From Mycolicibacterium neoaurum (GTDB lineage Bacteria > Actinomycetota > Actinomycetes > Mycobacteriales > Mycobacteriaceae): a stretch of DNA of 64,000 nucleotides. The stretch's first letter is position 1, and each line of letters starts with the position of its first letter. The position numbers were made by a program, and so were the translations under genes. The stretch is taken from assembly GCF_036946495.1 (NCBI RefSeq), contig NZ_JAQIIX010000002.1:1240001-1304000 (forward strand), given 5' to 3'. Below the pieces are notes generated by a model. The model was not told where the DNA came from and made no database searches. It worked only from the letters and a program-made list of their open reading frames with translations. Positions 24,885-34,082 of the stretch are shown here, piece after piece.

Positions 24885-26738
24885 ATGGAGATTTCAGCCC
24901 GTCCCTACTTCACGGCGGGAGTCGCGCTGACCGCGGCCAGCGCCATCGCGCTCACCCCGCTGATGGTCCCGACCGAGGGCCGTACCATTGCGATTCCCAA
25001 GGTCAGCACCGCCGAGGTGCAGTTGGCCGCCGTCATCAACCCCGCGGACGTCGACCGTTTGATCGCGGCCCTGCGCACCGGCCTCGCCGATATCACCAAC
25101 GGCATCGGATCGGTCGAGACCTTCACCACCGACACGCTTGCCGGCGCCCTCGCCGAGGCCCAGCGCCTCAACACCGGCTTCTGGGATCCCATCGTCGCTG
25201 CCGCCGGAACCGGTGTCCTGGGCACCCTTGTGACCGCGGTCAGCAACTACTCCCAGGCCAGCCTGGCGATGACGGCGGAGAGCATCAACGGGATCGCCGG
25301 TGCGACCGTCACACTGCCCGGCGATATCACCAACATCATCGGCAGCACGCTGATCGGCTCGCTGAACACCGCGCTCTACGCCATCACCGATGTGATCAAC
25401 AACCCGTTCAAGTTGTCCAGCTATACGGGTCTGCTGGCCGGCGTGGTGAACATCATCGGCGACAGCCTGGTGGGACAGGACCCCAACCATGACACCGGCC
25501 TGCTTTCCGGCCCTGCCGGCACCAACAGCATTCTTTCGACCGCGCTGAATGCCACCCTCGGGGGTGTCATCGGCGTCGTCGGTCTGGGCTTCAGCGGGAT
25601 CACCGGCCAGGTCAATCTCGCCGTGGACTCGCTGAACTCCGCGCTGAACACACTCGCCCAGCAGAGCGGCAGTCAGCTACTCACCGGCGTGGTCGGTGTC
25701 ATCCAGGGTCTCGCCATCAACCCGATCAAGATCATCAACAACGCCGGCGTCCTCAACGGGCTGGTCGAGATCGGATTCCCGCTGCTCGGTGCGTTGTCAC
25801 CGATCACGGACGCCACGGCGAAAGCCGTGATCGGTGTGCAGACCGGCCTCAACGTCGCACTGGACGCCATCGGGACAAACCCCCTCGATCTGGCCAGCTA
25901 CACCACCGCACTGGGTGGACTGTTCAATGGCGGATTCGACGTCACGGGTGCGGGTATCACGATCGGTACGTCGCTGCTCACCACTCCCGGCAGCCTGCTG
26001 GCAGGGGTCACCCGGACCACCGCGGGCCTCGTCACCGAGCTGACCACAAATCTCGCCGCCACCGCCGCCGCCGTGCTCACCCAGATCGGGCTGGGGCAGG
26101 CCGCCGAACTGGTGGTCAATCTGGGCAATGCGGTGAACACGGCGGTCAACTCGGTCCGCGATATCGTCGCCGACAACGTGATCGGTGGCATCAACGGCGT
26201 CATCACCAACATCAGCACCGGGCTCAACGGTGTCAATGAGAACGCCAGGACCATCATCGACAACCTGCTCAACTACCACCCGGTAGCCCCTGCCGGCGCG
26301 ACTGCCGACACCCTCGGCGCCGGTCCAGACGGCGGCGATGTCTCCGCGTCATTGGTCTCCAGTGATGCGACGAACGAGGCCGAGACTCCGGAAGCAGCCG
26401 CATCCGACGAGACGGCAGCGGTGACGGAGGAAACGACCGAAGAACTGACCTCGGTCACCGAAACCTCCACCACGGAAACCGATTCCGAGGACTCGGAGAG
26501 CGCCGAGTCCGCGCGGGCGGCGTTCATCTCCTCCGCATCCGAGGGTGCCGATTCCGACACCACCACCGACGGAACCGAGGACAACGCCAAGACCGATGCT
26601 CGGACGAACGAGTCGCGTTCCGCCGCGACCACCGTCACCGAGTCCGTGTCCACCGATAGCGCCACGGCCAACGAGTCGAACGATCGTGCCGAAGGGCCCG
26701 ACCGGAGCGCGCCCGCCGGAGGCGACAGCACCGACTGA
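24885..26738 (+). CDS. Large exported mycobacterial protein, acidic low-complexity tail
   Basis: A 617-residue protein of unknown function. The start (MEISARPYFTAGVALTAASAIALTPL) is the conserved exported leader seen on many mycobacterial cell-surface proteins of the PE/PPE-neighbour kind. Residues about 40-465 are rich in Asn, Gly, Leu, Val and Thr, with loosely repeated helices (SSYTGLLAGVVN, ASYTTALGGLFN; LNTALYAI, LNVALDAI). From about 480 the tail is a Ser/Thr/Glu/Asp-rich, probably disordered, acidic stretch. H37Rv carries PPE64 at this place, but no PPE motif is present. AAGGGG lies before ATG 24885, and a strong terminator follows. Confidence 0.85.
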   Translation: MEISARPYFTAGVALTAASAIALTPLMVPTEGRTIAIPKVSTAEVQLAAVINPADVDRLIAALRTGLADITNGIGSVETFTTDTLAGALAEAQRLNTGFWDPIVAAAGTGVLGTLVTAVSNYSQASLAMTAESINGIAGATVTLPGDITNIIGSTLIGSLNTALYAITDVINNPFKLSSYTGLLAGVVNIIGDSLVGQDPNHDTGLLSGPAGTNSILSTALNATLGGVIGVVGLGFSGITGQVNLAVDSLNSALNTLAQQSGSQLLTGVVGVIQGLAINPIKIINNAGVLNGLVEIGFPLLGALSPITDATAKAVIGVQTGLNVALDAIGTNPLDLASYTTALGGLFNGGFDVTGAGITIGTSLLTTPGSLLAGVTRTTAGLVTELTTNLAATAAAVLTQIGLGQAAELVVNLGNAVNTAVNSVRDIVADNVIGGINGVITNISTGLNGVNENARTIIDNLLNYHPVAPAGATADTLGAGPDGGDVSASLVSSDATNEAETPEAAASDETAAVTEETTEELTSVTETSTTETDSEDSESAESARAAFISSASEGADSDTTTDGTEDNAKTDARTNESRSAATTVTESVSTDSATANESNDRAEGPDRSAPAGGDSTD

Positions 26739-26755
26739 CCGCATCCGATATCGAA

Positions 26756-26797
26756 CATCACGCCGCAGCGCCCTGTCCGGGCCGCTGCGGCGTGATG
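26756..26797 (+). terminator. Strong hairpin terminator after the exported protein gene
   Basis: CATCACGCCGCAGCG (26756-26770) pairs perfectly with CGCTGCGGCGTGATG (26783-26797) across a 12-nt loop, followed by CTTTTGC. It starts 18 bases after the stop and precedes the convergent ipdF stop, so it may serve both strands. Confidence 0.88.
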
Positions 26798-26821
26798 CTT
26801 TTGCGAGCGGTTGCTATTCGG

Positions 26822-27610
26822 TCAAGCGCGCTGACTGGAGACCGAGATGACCTCTCCGGTCAGATAACTGGAGTAGTCGCTGGCCAGGAAGGCGATGGTG
26901 GCTGCGACCTCCCATGGCTCGGCCGCACGACCGAAAGCCTCGTCGCCGGCCAGACGGTCCAGCAACTCTGCCGATGAGGTCTTCTCCAGGAACTTGTGCC
27001 GCGCGATACTCGGGGACACCGCGTTGATCCGGACCCCGTACTCGACGGCTTCAATGGCGCTGCAGCGAGTCAGCGCCATGACACCGGCCTTGGCCGCGGC
27101 GTAGTGCGACTGCGAGTGCTGAGCACGCCAGCCGAGCACGCTGGCGTTGTTGACGATGACGCCGCCATGCGGAGCGTCCCGGAAGTAGCGCAGCGCCGCC
27201 CGGGTGGCACGCATGACCGAGGTCAGCGTCACGTTGACGACGCGATCCCACTCATCGTCGGTCATGTCGACAACGGGCGTCTGGCCCCCGAGTCCGGCGT
27301 TGTTGACCAGGACGTCCAGTCGTCCCGCCTTGTGCACCGATTCGGCGATCAGGTTGTCGACGGCCTCGGTGGAGGTGACATCGCACACCACCGCATCGAC
27401 CTTGCCCAGTCCGAGCGCCGCGAGCTCCTCGCAGGTCTCACCGAGCCGACGCTCATGGAAGTCGGAGACCACGACGTCGGCGCCCTCCAACAGCGCCCGC
27501 CGTGCGGTGGTCGACCCGATCCCGGTGCCGGCCGCCGCGGTGACCAGAACGACCTTTCCCTTCAGAAGTCCGTGTCCGGCAATCTCTTCGGGTACTTCTG
27601 ACAGGCTCAT
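26822..27610 (-). CDS. ipdF: IpdF, short-chain dehydrogenase of the ring C/D pathway
   Basis: A 262-residue SDR, the same length as M. tuberculosis Rv3559c, proposed to oxidise the 5-hydroxyl of a HIP-CoA derivative after side-chain beta-oxidation. It has TAAAGTGIGSTTARR (cofactor), NNAGLGG, NNASVLGW (Ser) and YAAAKAG (Tyr, Lys). ATG 27610 is chosen because GAGGAG lies 8 nt upstream; the open frame to 27634 is inside the repeat. The ATG shares a base with the stop of a 10-codon mini-ORF, which itself chains to ipdE1, so its translation is probably coupled. Confidence 0.93.
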   Translation of the reverse strand: MSLSEVPEEIAGHGLLKGKVVLVTAAAGTGIGSTTARRALLEGADVVVSDFHERRLGETCEELAALGLGKVDAVVCDVTSTEAVDNLIAESVHKAGRLDVLVNNAGLGGQTPVVDMTDDEWDRVVNVTLTSVMRATRAALRYFRDAPHGGVIVNNASVLGWRAQHSQSHYAAAKAGVMALTRCSAIEAVEYGVRINAVSPSIARHKFLEKTSSAELLDRLAGDEAFGRAAEPWEVAATIAFLASDYSSYLTGEVISVSSQRA

Positions 27611-27669
27611 CAGTATTGTCTCCTCTTCGCGCAAGCGCTCATCAGTACTGTCTCCTCTTCGCGCAAGCG
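27606..27669. repeat. 32-bp tandem duplication of a translation-start module
   Basis: Two adjacent 32-bp units, 27606-27637 and 27638-27669, differ at one base (T versus C). Read on the minus strand, each contains a GAGGAG ribosome site and a TGATGAG stop/start overlap. A partial third unit (the TGATGAG) is supplied by the end of ipdE1. The single difference falls at a third codon position (CAA versus CAG) of the mini-ORFs. Confidence 0.9.
27610..27642 (-). CDS. 10-codon mini-ORF 2 before ipdF
   Basis: ATG at 27642 reads MSACAKRRQY then TGA, whose last base is the A of the ipdF ATG. GAGGAG lies 8 nt before its ATG, provided by the upstream repeat unit. It encodes the same peptide as mini-ORF 1. 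Whether the peptide matters, or only the ribosome passage, cannot be told from sequence. Confidence 0.45.
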   Translation of the reverse strand: MSACAKRRQY

Positions 27670-27673
27670 CTCA

Positions 27674-27674
<1 letters not shown>
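27642..27674 (-). CDS. 10-codon mini-ORF 1 after ipdE1
   Basis: ATG at 27674 shares its A with the ipdE1 stop (TGATG), reads MSACAKRRQY and stops with TGA overlapping mini-ORF 2. Unlike the next two starts it has no strong ribosome site of its own, so its translation would depend on ribosomes finishing ipdE1. Confidence 0.45.
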
Positions 27675-28837
<1,163 letters not shown>

Positions 28838-28853
28838 CCTTGTAGGCTAACCT

Positions 28854-28867
28854 ACCAAGCACTTGCT
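28854..28867. promoter_or_regulatory. KstR2 operator (ipdE1/fadD3 intergenic)
   Basis: ACCAAGCACTTGCT, a full match to AnCAAGnnCTTGnT and identical to the site at 24453. It sits midway in the 47-base gap between divergent ipdE1 and fadD3 and can repress both operons. Confidence 0.94.
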
Positions 28868-28884
28868 TTGTTAGAGGAGCGTCA

Positions 28885-30459
28885 ATGACGAGCGACCCGC
28901 AGGCCGGTGGGCAGGAACACGGCGACCGGGGAATCAGAACCGTTCCGGCGGTCCTGGACCGGATTGCCGTGCAGTTTTCCGACCACGACGCGGTGGTGAC
29001 GGCCGACCGACGCCTCACCTATCGGCAGCTCCGTGACGAGGTTCGGCGGGCGGCCGCGGCAATGATCGATCTCGGAGTGGCGCCGGGCGACCGCGTGGCC
29101 ATCTGGTCGCCGAACACCTGGCATTGGGTCGTCGCCGCGCTGGCCACCCACTACGCGGGCGGCATCGTCGTCCCACTGAACACCCGTTACACCGCCTCCG
29201 AGGCGGCCGACATCCTCGGGCGCACAGCCACTCCGCTGCTGATCGCCGCCGGCGAATTCCTCGGCACCGACCGCACCGGTCAGCTCGACCGCGCAGCGCT
29301 ACCCGCGCTGCGCGATATCGTGCGGATCCCCATCGACGCGCAGGACGGCACCTGGGACGACTTCATGGCCCGCGGCGACAAGGATGGCGCACTGGCCGCT
29401 GTCGACGCCCGGGCCGCCACGGTCTCCCCCGACGACGTATCCGACATCCTGTTCACCTCCGGCACCACCGGCCGCAGCAAGGGCGTGCGGTGCGCGCATC
29501 GGCAATCCCTGGACGCCTCGGCCGCCTGGGCGGGGTGCGGACAGGTCACCAGCACCGATCGCTACCTGTGCATCAACCCGTTCTTTCACAACTTCGGTTA
29601 CAAGGCAGGCATTCTCGCGTGCTTGCAAACCGGGGCCACGCTGTATCCCCTGCTCACCTTCGATCCCGAGCAGGCCATAAAAGCCGTCGCCGAGCATCGG
29701 ATCACCGTGCTGCCTGGTCCGCCCACGATCTACCAGACCCTGCTGGACCACCCACGCCGCGCGGACCACGACCTGTCCTCACTTCGGTTTGCGGTGACCG
29801 GGGCGGCGGTCGTGCCCGTGGTGCTGATCGAACGGATGCAATCCGAGCTCGACATCGATATCGTGCTGACCGCCTACGGCTTGACCGAGGCCGCCGGCTT
29901 CGGCACCATGTGCCGCGCCGATGACGATGCCGTCACCGTGGCCACCACCTGCGGGCGCCCCATTGCCGATTTCGAGCTTCGCATCGACGACTCCGGTGAG
30001 ATCCTGCTGCGCGGTCCCAACGTCATGCTCGGCTACCTCGACGATCCGGAGGCCACCGCGGCCGCCATCGACGACGAGGGTTGGCTGCACACCGGCGATA
30101 TCGGGAAGCTCGACGACGCAGGCAATCTCACCATCACCGACCGGCTCAAGGACATGTACATCTGCGGTGGGTTCAATGTCTACCCCGCCGAGATCGAACA
30201 GGTACTGGCCCGTCTGGAGGGGGTTGCCGAGTCCGCGGTGATCGGCGTCCCCGATGAACGCCTCGGCGAGGTCGGCAGGGCCTTCGTGGTGGCCAAGCCC
30301 GGAGCCGGTCTCGACGAGGAGACCGTCATCGCTCACACCCGTACACATCTGGCGAATTTCAAGGTGCCCCGTTCGGTGGTGTTCCTCGACGTGCTGCCAC
30401 GTAATCCTGGAGGCAAAGTGGTCAAACCGACGCTGCGCGAACTCGACGGGAGGAGCTGA
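28885..30459 (+). CDS. fadD3: FadD3, HIP-CoA synthetase
   Basis: FadD3 activates HIP (the bicyclic propanoate left after rings A/B and the side chain are removed) to HIP-CoA, which is both pathway intermediate and KstR2 inducer. The 524-residue acyl-adenylate enzyme has the P-loop FTSGTTGRSKGV, GPPTIYQTLLDH, AYGLTEAAG, the hinge region TGDIGKLDDAGNLTITDRLKDMYICGGFNVYPAEIE and a C-terminal NPGGKVVKPTLRE with the catalytic Lys. ATG 28885 has GAGGAG 5 nt upstream. It is one base from fadE31 and leads a four-gene operon. Confidence 0.95.
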   Translation: MTSDPQAGGQEHGDRGIRTVPAVLDRIAVQFSDHDAVVTADRRLTYRQLRDEVRRAAAAMIDLGVAPGDRVAIWSPNTWHWVVAALATHYAGGIVVPLNTRYTASEAADILGRTATPLLIAAGEFLGTDRTGQLDRAALPALRDIVRIPIDAQDGTWDDFMARGDKDGALAAVDARAATVSPDDVSDILFTSGTTGRSKGVRCAHRQSLDASAAWAGCGQVTSTDRYLCINPFFHNFGYKAGILACLQTGATLYPLLTFDPEQAIKAVAEHRITVLPGPPTIYQTLLDHPRRADHDLSSLRFAVTGAAVVPVVLIERMQSELDIDIVLTAYGLTEAAGFGTMCRADDDAVTVATTCGRPIADFELRIDDSGEILLRGPNVMLGYLDDPEATAAAIDDEGWLHTGDIGKLDDAGNLTITDRLKDMYICGGFNVYPAEIEQVLARLEGVAESAVIGVPDERLGEVGRAFVVAKPGAGLDEETVIAHTRTHLANFKVPRSVVFLDVLPRNPGGKVVKPTLRELDGRS

Positions 30460-30460
30460 G

Positions 30461-31609
30461 ATGGACCTGACATTCGACGAGGACAGCGAGGCTTTCCGCC
30501 ACGAGGTCCGCGAATTCCTCGACGCCAACCGGGATCACTTCCCCACCAAGTCCTATGACACCCGTGAGGGATTCGACCAGCATCGGACCTGGGACAAGGT
30601 GCTCTTCGACGCCGGGTTGTCCGTGATCGCCTGGCCGCAGAAGTACGGCGGACGGGATGCCAGCCTGCTGCAATGGGTGGTCTTCGAGGAGGAGTACTTC
30701 CGCGCCGGCGCCCCCGGCCGGGCCAGCGCCAACGGCACCTCTATGCTGGCGCCGACGCTGTTCGCGCACGGTACAACGGAACAGCTGGATCGTGTGCTGC
30801 CCAAAATGGCCAGCGGCGAGGAGATCTGGGCGCAGGCGTGGTCCGAGCCCGAGTCGGGAAGTGACCTGGCATCGCTGCGCTCCACCGCCACGCGCACCGA
30901 GGGCGGCTGGCTGCTCAACGGTCAGAAGATATGGAGTTCGCGCGCCGTGTTCGGCGAGCGGGCTTTCGGCCTCTTCCGGTCCGACCCGCAGGCCCAGCGC
31001 CACAAGGGCCTGACGTACTTCATGTTCGACCTGCATGCCCAGGGTGTCACGGTGCGGCCTATCGCCCAGCTCGGCGGCGATACCGGCTTCGGTGAGATCT
31101 TCCTCGACGATGTGTTCGTTCCCGACGAGGATGTCATCGGCGAGCCCAATGACGGCTGGCGCGCGGCGATGAGCACGTCGAGCAATGAGCGCGGCATGTC
31201 CCTGCGCAGCCCGGCGCGATTCCTGGCACCGGCGGAACGACTTGTTCAGCAGTGGAAGAGCAATCCCGATCCGGCGTTCACCGATCGCGTTGCCGATGCC
31301 TGGATCAAGGCTCAGGCCTATCGCCTGCACACCTTCGGCACCGTCACCCGGTTGGCCGGTGGTGGCGAACTCGGCGCGGAATCCTCGGTGACGAAGGTCT
31401 TCTGGTCGGATCTGGATGTCGCGCTGCACCAGACCGCCCTGGATCTGCAGGGCGCCGATGCCGAGATCGTCGATCACACCACCGAGGGTCTGCTGTTCGC
31501 GCTCGGCGGCCCGATCTATGCCGGCACCAACGAGATCCAGCGCAACATCATCGCCGAGCGCCTGCTGGGCCTGCCACGTGAGATTTCTGGGGGGAAGCCC
31601 AAGTCATGA
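30461..31609 (+). CDS. fadE31: Acyl-CoA dehydrogenase FadE31
   Basis: A 382-residue acyl-CoA dehydrogenase that pairs with FadE32 (and reportedly FadE33) in heterotetramers of the ring C/D pathway. It has the flavin motif SEPESGSDLASLRSTA, NGQKIWSSRAV and the C-terminal GGPIYAGTNEIQRNIIAERLLGLPRE. The frame is open far upstream inside fadD3, but ATG 30461, with GGAGGAG nearby and one base after the fadD3 stop, begins the conserved MDLTFDEDSEAFR. It overlaps fadE32 by 4 nt (ATGA). Its exact substrate is not settled. Confidence 0.94.
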   Translation: MDLTFDEDSEAFRHEVREFLDANRDHFPTKSYDTREGFDQHRTWDKVLFDAGLSVIAWPQKYGGRDASLLQWVVFEEEYFRAGAPGRASANGTSMLAPTLFAHGTTEQLDRVLPKMASGEEIWAQAWSEPESGSDLASLRSTATRTEGGWLLNGQKIWSSRAVFGERAFGLFRSDPQAQRHKGLTYFMFDLHAQGVTVRPIAQLGGDTGFGEIFLDDVFVPDEDVIGEPNDGWRAAMSTSSNERGMSLRSPARFLAPAERLVQQWKSNPDPAFTDRVADAWIKAQAYRLHTFGTVTRLAGGGELGAESSVTKVFWSDLDVALHQTALDLQGADAEIVDHTTEGLLFALGGPIYAGTNEIQRNIIAERLLGLPREISGGKPKS

Positions 31610-32562
31610 ACTTCGAGATAGACGATCAGCAGCGCGATTTCGCGTCGAGTATCGATGCCGCACTCGGCGCGGCCGATGTCCCGGCCGCCATCCGGGCCTG
31701 GGCCGACGGTGACTGTGCCCCTGCCCGCAAGGTGTGGGCTCAGCTCACCGACCTCGGCGTGACCGCCCTCTCGGTGGCCGAGAAGTTCGACGGCATCGAG
31801 GCGCAACCGATCGATCTGGTGGTGGCGCTGGAACGGCTGGGTTACTGGGCCGTCCCGGGTCCGGTCACCGAATCGATTGCCGTGGCGCCCGTCCTGCTTG
31901 CCGATGATGAGCGGTCCGCAGCCCTGGCTGCCGGGGAATTGATCGCCACCGTGGCACTGCCGCCGCAGGTGCCCTACGCCGTCAACGCGGACTTCGCGGG
32001 GCTGACGCTGTCGGCCGCTGATGGTCGGGTGGCCGAGGCGACACCGGGCGCCGCGCACGATTCGGTCGATCCCACGCGGCGGCTCTTCGAGGTCGTCGCG
32101 TCCGGAGACGAGCAGTCCGCCGATACCGCACGCGCCTACGAGTTCGGGGTGCTGGCCACGGCCGCCCAGCTCGTCGGTGCCGGACAGGCCATGTTGGACC
32201 TGTCGGTGGCCTACGCCAAGCAGCGCACCCAGTTCGGCCGGGTGATCGGCTCCTACCAGGCGATCAAGCACAAGCTTGCCGATGTGCACATCGCGGTCGA
32301 GATGGCGCGCCCGCTGGTGCACGGGGCGGCGCTGTCACTTGCCGAGGGGTCACCGGACACCGCCCGCGATGTGAGCGCGGCCAAGGTGGCCGCCGCCGAT
32401 GCCGCGCTGTTGGCGGCGCGTTCGTCGCTGCAGACCCACGGCGCCATCGGGTTCACCCAGGAACACGACCTGTCGCTGTTGCTCCTCCGAGCGCAGGCGC
32501 TGCGCTCTGCCTGGGGTGACCCGACCCTGCATCGTCGCCGCCTGTTGGAGGTCCTTTCGTGA
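31606..32562 (+). CDS. fadE32: Acyl-CoA dehydrogenase FadE32
   Basis: A 318-residue short acyl-CoA dehydrogenase, the partner type that lacks a complete active site and combines with FadE31. Conserved pieces are RTQFGRVIGSYQAIKHKLADVHIAVEMAR and LQTHGAIGFTQEHDLSLLLLRAQALR. It starts with ATGA overlapping the fadE31 stop and ends with GTGA overlapping fadE33, so the three subunits should be made in step. KstR2 control through the site at 28854 is expected for the whole operon. Confidence 0.93.
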   Translation: MNFEIDDQQRDFASSIDAALGAADVPAAIRAWADGDCAPARKVWAQLTDLGVTALSVAEKFDGIEAQPIDLVVALERLGYWAVPGPVTESIAVAPVLLADDERSAALAAGELIATVALPPQVPYAVNADFAGLTLSAADGRVAEATPGAAHDSVDPTRRLFEVVASGDEQSADTARAYEFGVLATAAQLVGAGQAMLDLSVAYAKQRTQFGRVIGSYQAIKHKLADVHIAVEMARPLVHGAALSLAEGSPDTARDVSAAKVAAADAALLAARSSLQTHGAIGFTQEHDLSLLLLRAQALRSAWGDPTLHRRRLLEVLS

Positions 32563-33494
32563 GCGAAGAACGCGAACTGCTGCGGTCCACCGTTGCGGCA
32601 CTGGTCGACAAACACGCCACTCCCGAGGCAGTCCGTACCGCGATGGAGTCCGACCGTGGATACGACGAGTCGCTGTGGAAACTGTTGTGCGAGCAGGTCG
32701 GTGCTGCGGCACTGATCGTCCCCGAGGACCTCGGCGGGGCCGGTGGCGAGCTCGCCGACGCCGCCGTCGTCCTGGAGGAGCTCGGCAAGGCGCTGGTACC
32801 CACGCCACTGCTGGGCACCACGCTGGCCGAGCTGGCGTTGCTGCATGTCGGGGATCACGAGCCGTTGGAGGGACTGGCCGAGGGCGCCTTGATCGGCACC
32901 GTGGTTTTCGATCCCGAGTATGTCGTCAACGGTGATATCGCCGATATCGTGATCGCCACCGACGGCTCCAAGCTGGCCCGGTGGACGGATGTCACCGCGC
33001 GGCCGCACGCGACGATGGATCTGACCCGGCGGTTGTCATCGGTGACCGCCTGCGAAACGGCCTCGCTGGGCGCCGATCCCGGGCTTTCCGATACCGCTGC
33101 TCTGTTGCTGGCCGCCGAACAGATCGGTGCCGCAGCCCGGGCGCTGGACCTCACGGTCGCCTACACCAAGGACCGGGTGCAGTTCGGCAGGCCGATCGGC
33201 AGTTTTCAGGCACTCAAGCACCGGATGGCCGATCTCTACGTCACGGTGCAATCGGCGCGGGCGGTCATCTACGACGCCATCGCCGACCCGTCACCTGCGT
33301 CGGCCTCGCTGGCACGGGTTTTCGCCAGCGAAGCGCTGACCGACGTCGCCGCCGAGGCCGTGCAGCTACACGGCGGTATCGCCATCACCTGGGAGCACGA
33401 TATCCAGCTGTACTTCAAACGGGCGCATGCCAGTGCTCAGCTGCTCGGGTCGCCGCGCGAGCACCTGCGTCGGCTGGAAGCCGAGGTTTTCTAG
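32559..33494 (+). CDS. ipdE2: Acyl-CoA dehydrogenase IpdE2 (FadE33)
   Basis: The 311-residue small subunit that forms the IpdE1-IpdE2 dehydrogenase with FadE30. It shows the N-terminal helical domain (LLCEQVGAAALIVPEDLGGAGGELADAA), RVQFGRPIGSFQALKHRMADLYV and AVQLHGGIAITWEHDIQLYFKRAHASAQLLG. Starts at GTG 32559, overlapping fadE32 by 4 nt. Its partner gene, ipdE1, is in the divergent operon but under the same KstR2 site. It ends the fadD3 operon, 10 bases before a convergent gene. Confidence 0.93.
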   Translation: MSEERELLRSTVAALVDKHATPEAVRTAMESDRGYDESLWKLLCEQVGAAALIVPEDLGGAGGELADAAVVLEELGKALVPTPLLGTTLAELALLHVGDHEPLEGLAEGALIGTVVFDPEYVVNGDIADIVIATDGSKLARWTDVTARPHATMDLTRRLSSVTACETASLGADPGLSDTAALLLAAEQIGAAARALDLTVAYTKDRVQFGRPIGSFQALKHRMADLYVTVQSARAVIYDAIADPSPASASLARVFASEALTDVAAEAVQLHGGIAITWEHDIQLYFKRAHASAQLLGSPREHLRRLEAEVF

Positions 33495-33504
33495 GCGTTG
33501 TCGT

Positions 33505-34056
33505 CTAGGCCAGCGCGACGTCATCGGCATCGGCGACGACGGCCGTACGTCCCGGCGCACTCTGGTGCGACCAGTACAGGTTGGTGTGCGCGACAACCAT
33601 TTCCGGCGGCGGGGCGCCCCATTGCGTGAGATCGACGGTGGTGTGCGCGTCCCCGACGAGCGTGACGTCATAACCGCGGACAAAGGCCCCATGGATGGTT
33701 GATCGGACGCACTGGTCGCTGCACGCACCGGCGACCACCAACCTGCCGACGCGCAGCCGATGCAGCACATCCTCGAGGTCCGTCGCCTCGAACGAGTCAC
33801 CATGTTCCTTCTCGATGATCGGTTCGGTGTCCGCGGGCACCAATTCGTCGACGATGCGCCAGCCGGCGCTGCCATGCACCAGTTCGGCGTCGGAATGCTG
33901 CACCCAGACCACCGCAACGTTCTGTGCACGCGCCCGGTCGACCAGCCTGCCGATGGCGGCGACGACCTCGTCACGGCGTACCGCGTCGGCAACCACCTGG
34001 TCCTGCACGTCTACGACGAGAAGTGCGCTGTGCGGACGGTCGTTCAGCGTGGTCAT
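33505..34056 (-). CDS. Isochorismatase-family cysteine hydrolase
   Basis: A 183-residue hydrolase with the family triad: Asp16 (LLVVDVQ), Lys83 (IIEKEHGDSF) and Cys116 (AGACSDQCVRST). Relatives hydrolyse nicotinamide, isochorismate, biuret or other amides; the sequence alone does not fix the substrate. It is a single minus-strand gene between ipdE2 and the aminotransferase, a place with no such gene in H37Rv as I recall. The start at 34056 lies 26 bases from the divergent aminotransferase start, so the promoters overlap. Confidence 0.88.
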   Translation of the reverse strand: MTTLNDRPHSALLVVDVQDQVVADAVRRDEVVAAIGRLVDRARAQNVAVVWVQHSDAELVHGSAGWRIVDELVPADTEPIIEKEHGDSFEATDLEDVLHRLRVGRLVVAGACSDQCVRSTIHGAFVRGYDVTLVGDAHTTVDLTQWGAPPPEMVVAHTNLYWSHQSAPGRTAVVADADDVALA

Positions 34057-34082
34057 GGTGCCCGCAGACTAGCCTGGATTCG

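Noticed and set aside
27606..27669. CRISPR-like repeat
   Set aside because: Only two directly adjacent copies without spacers. The repeat carries start/stop signals and is a tandem duplication.
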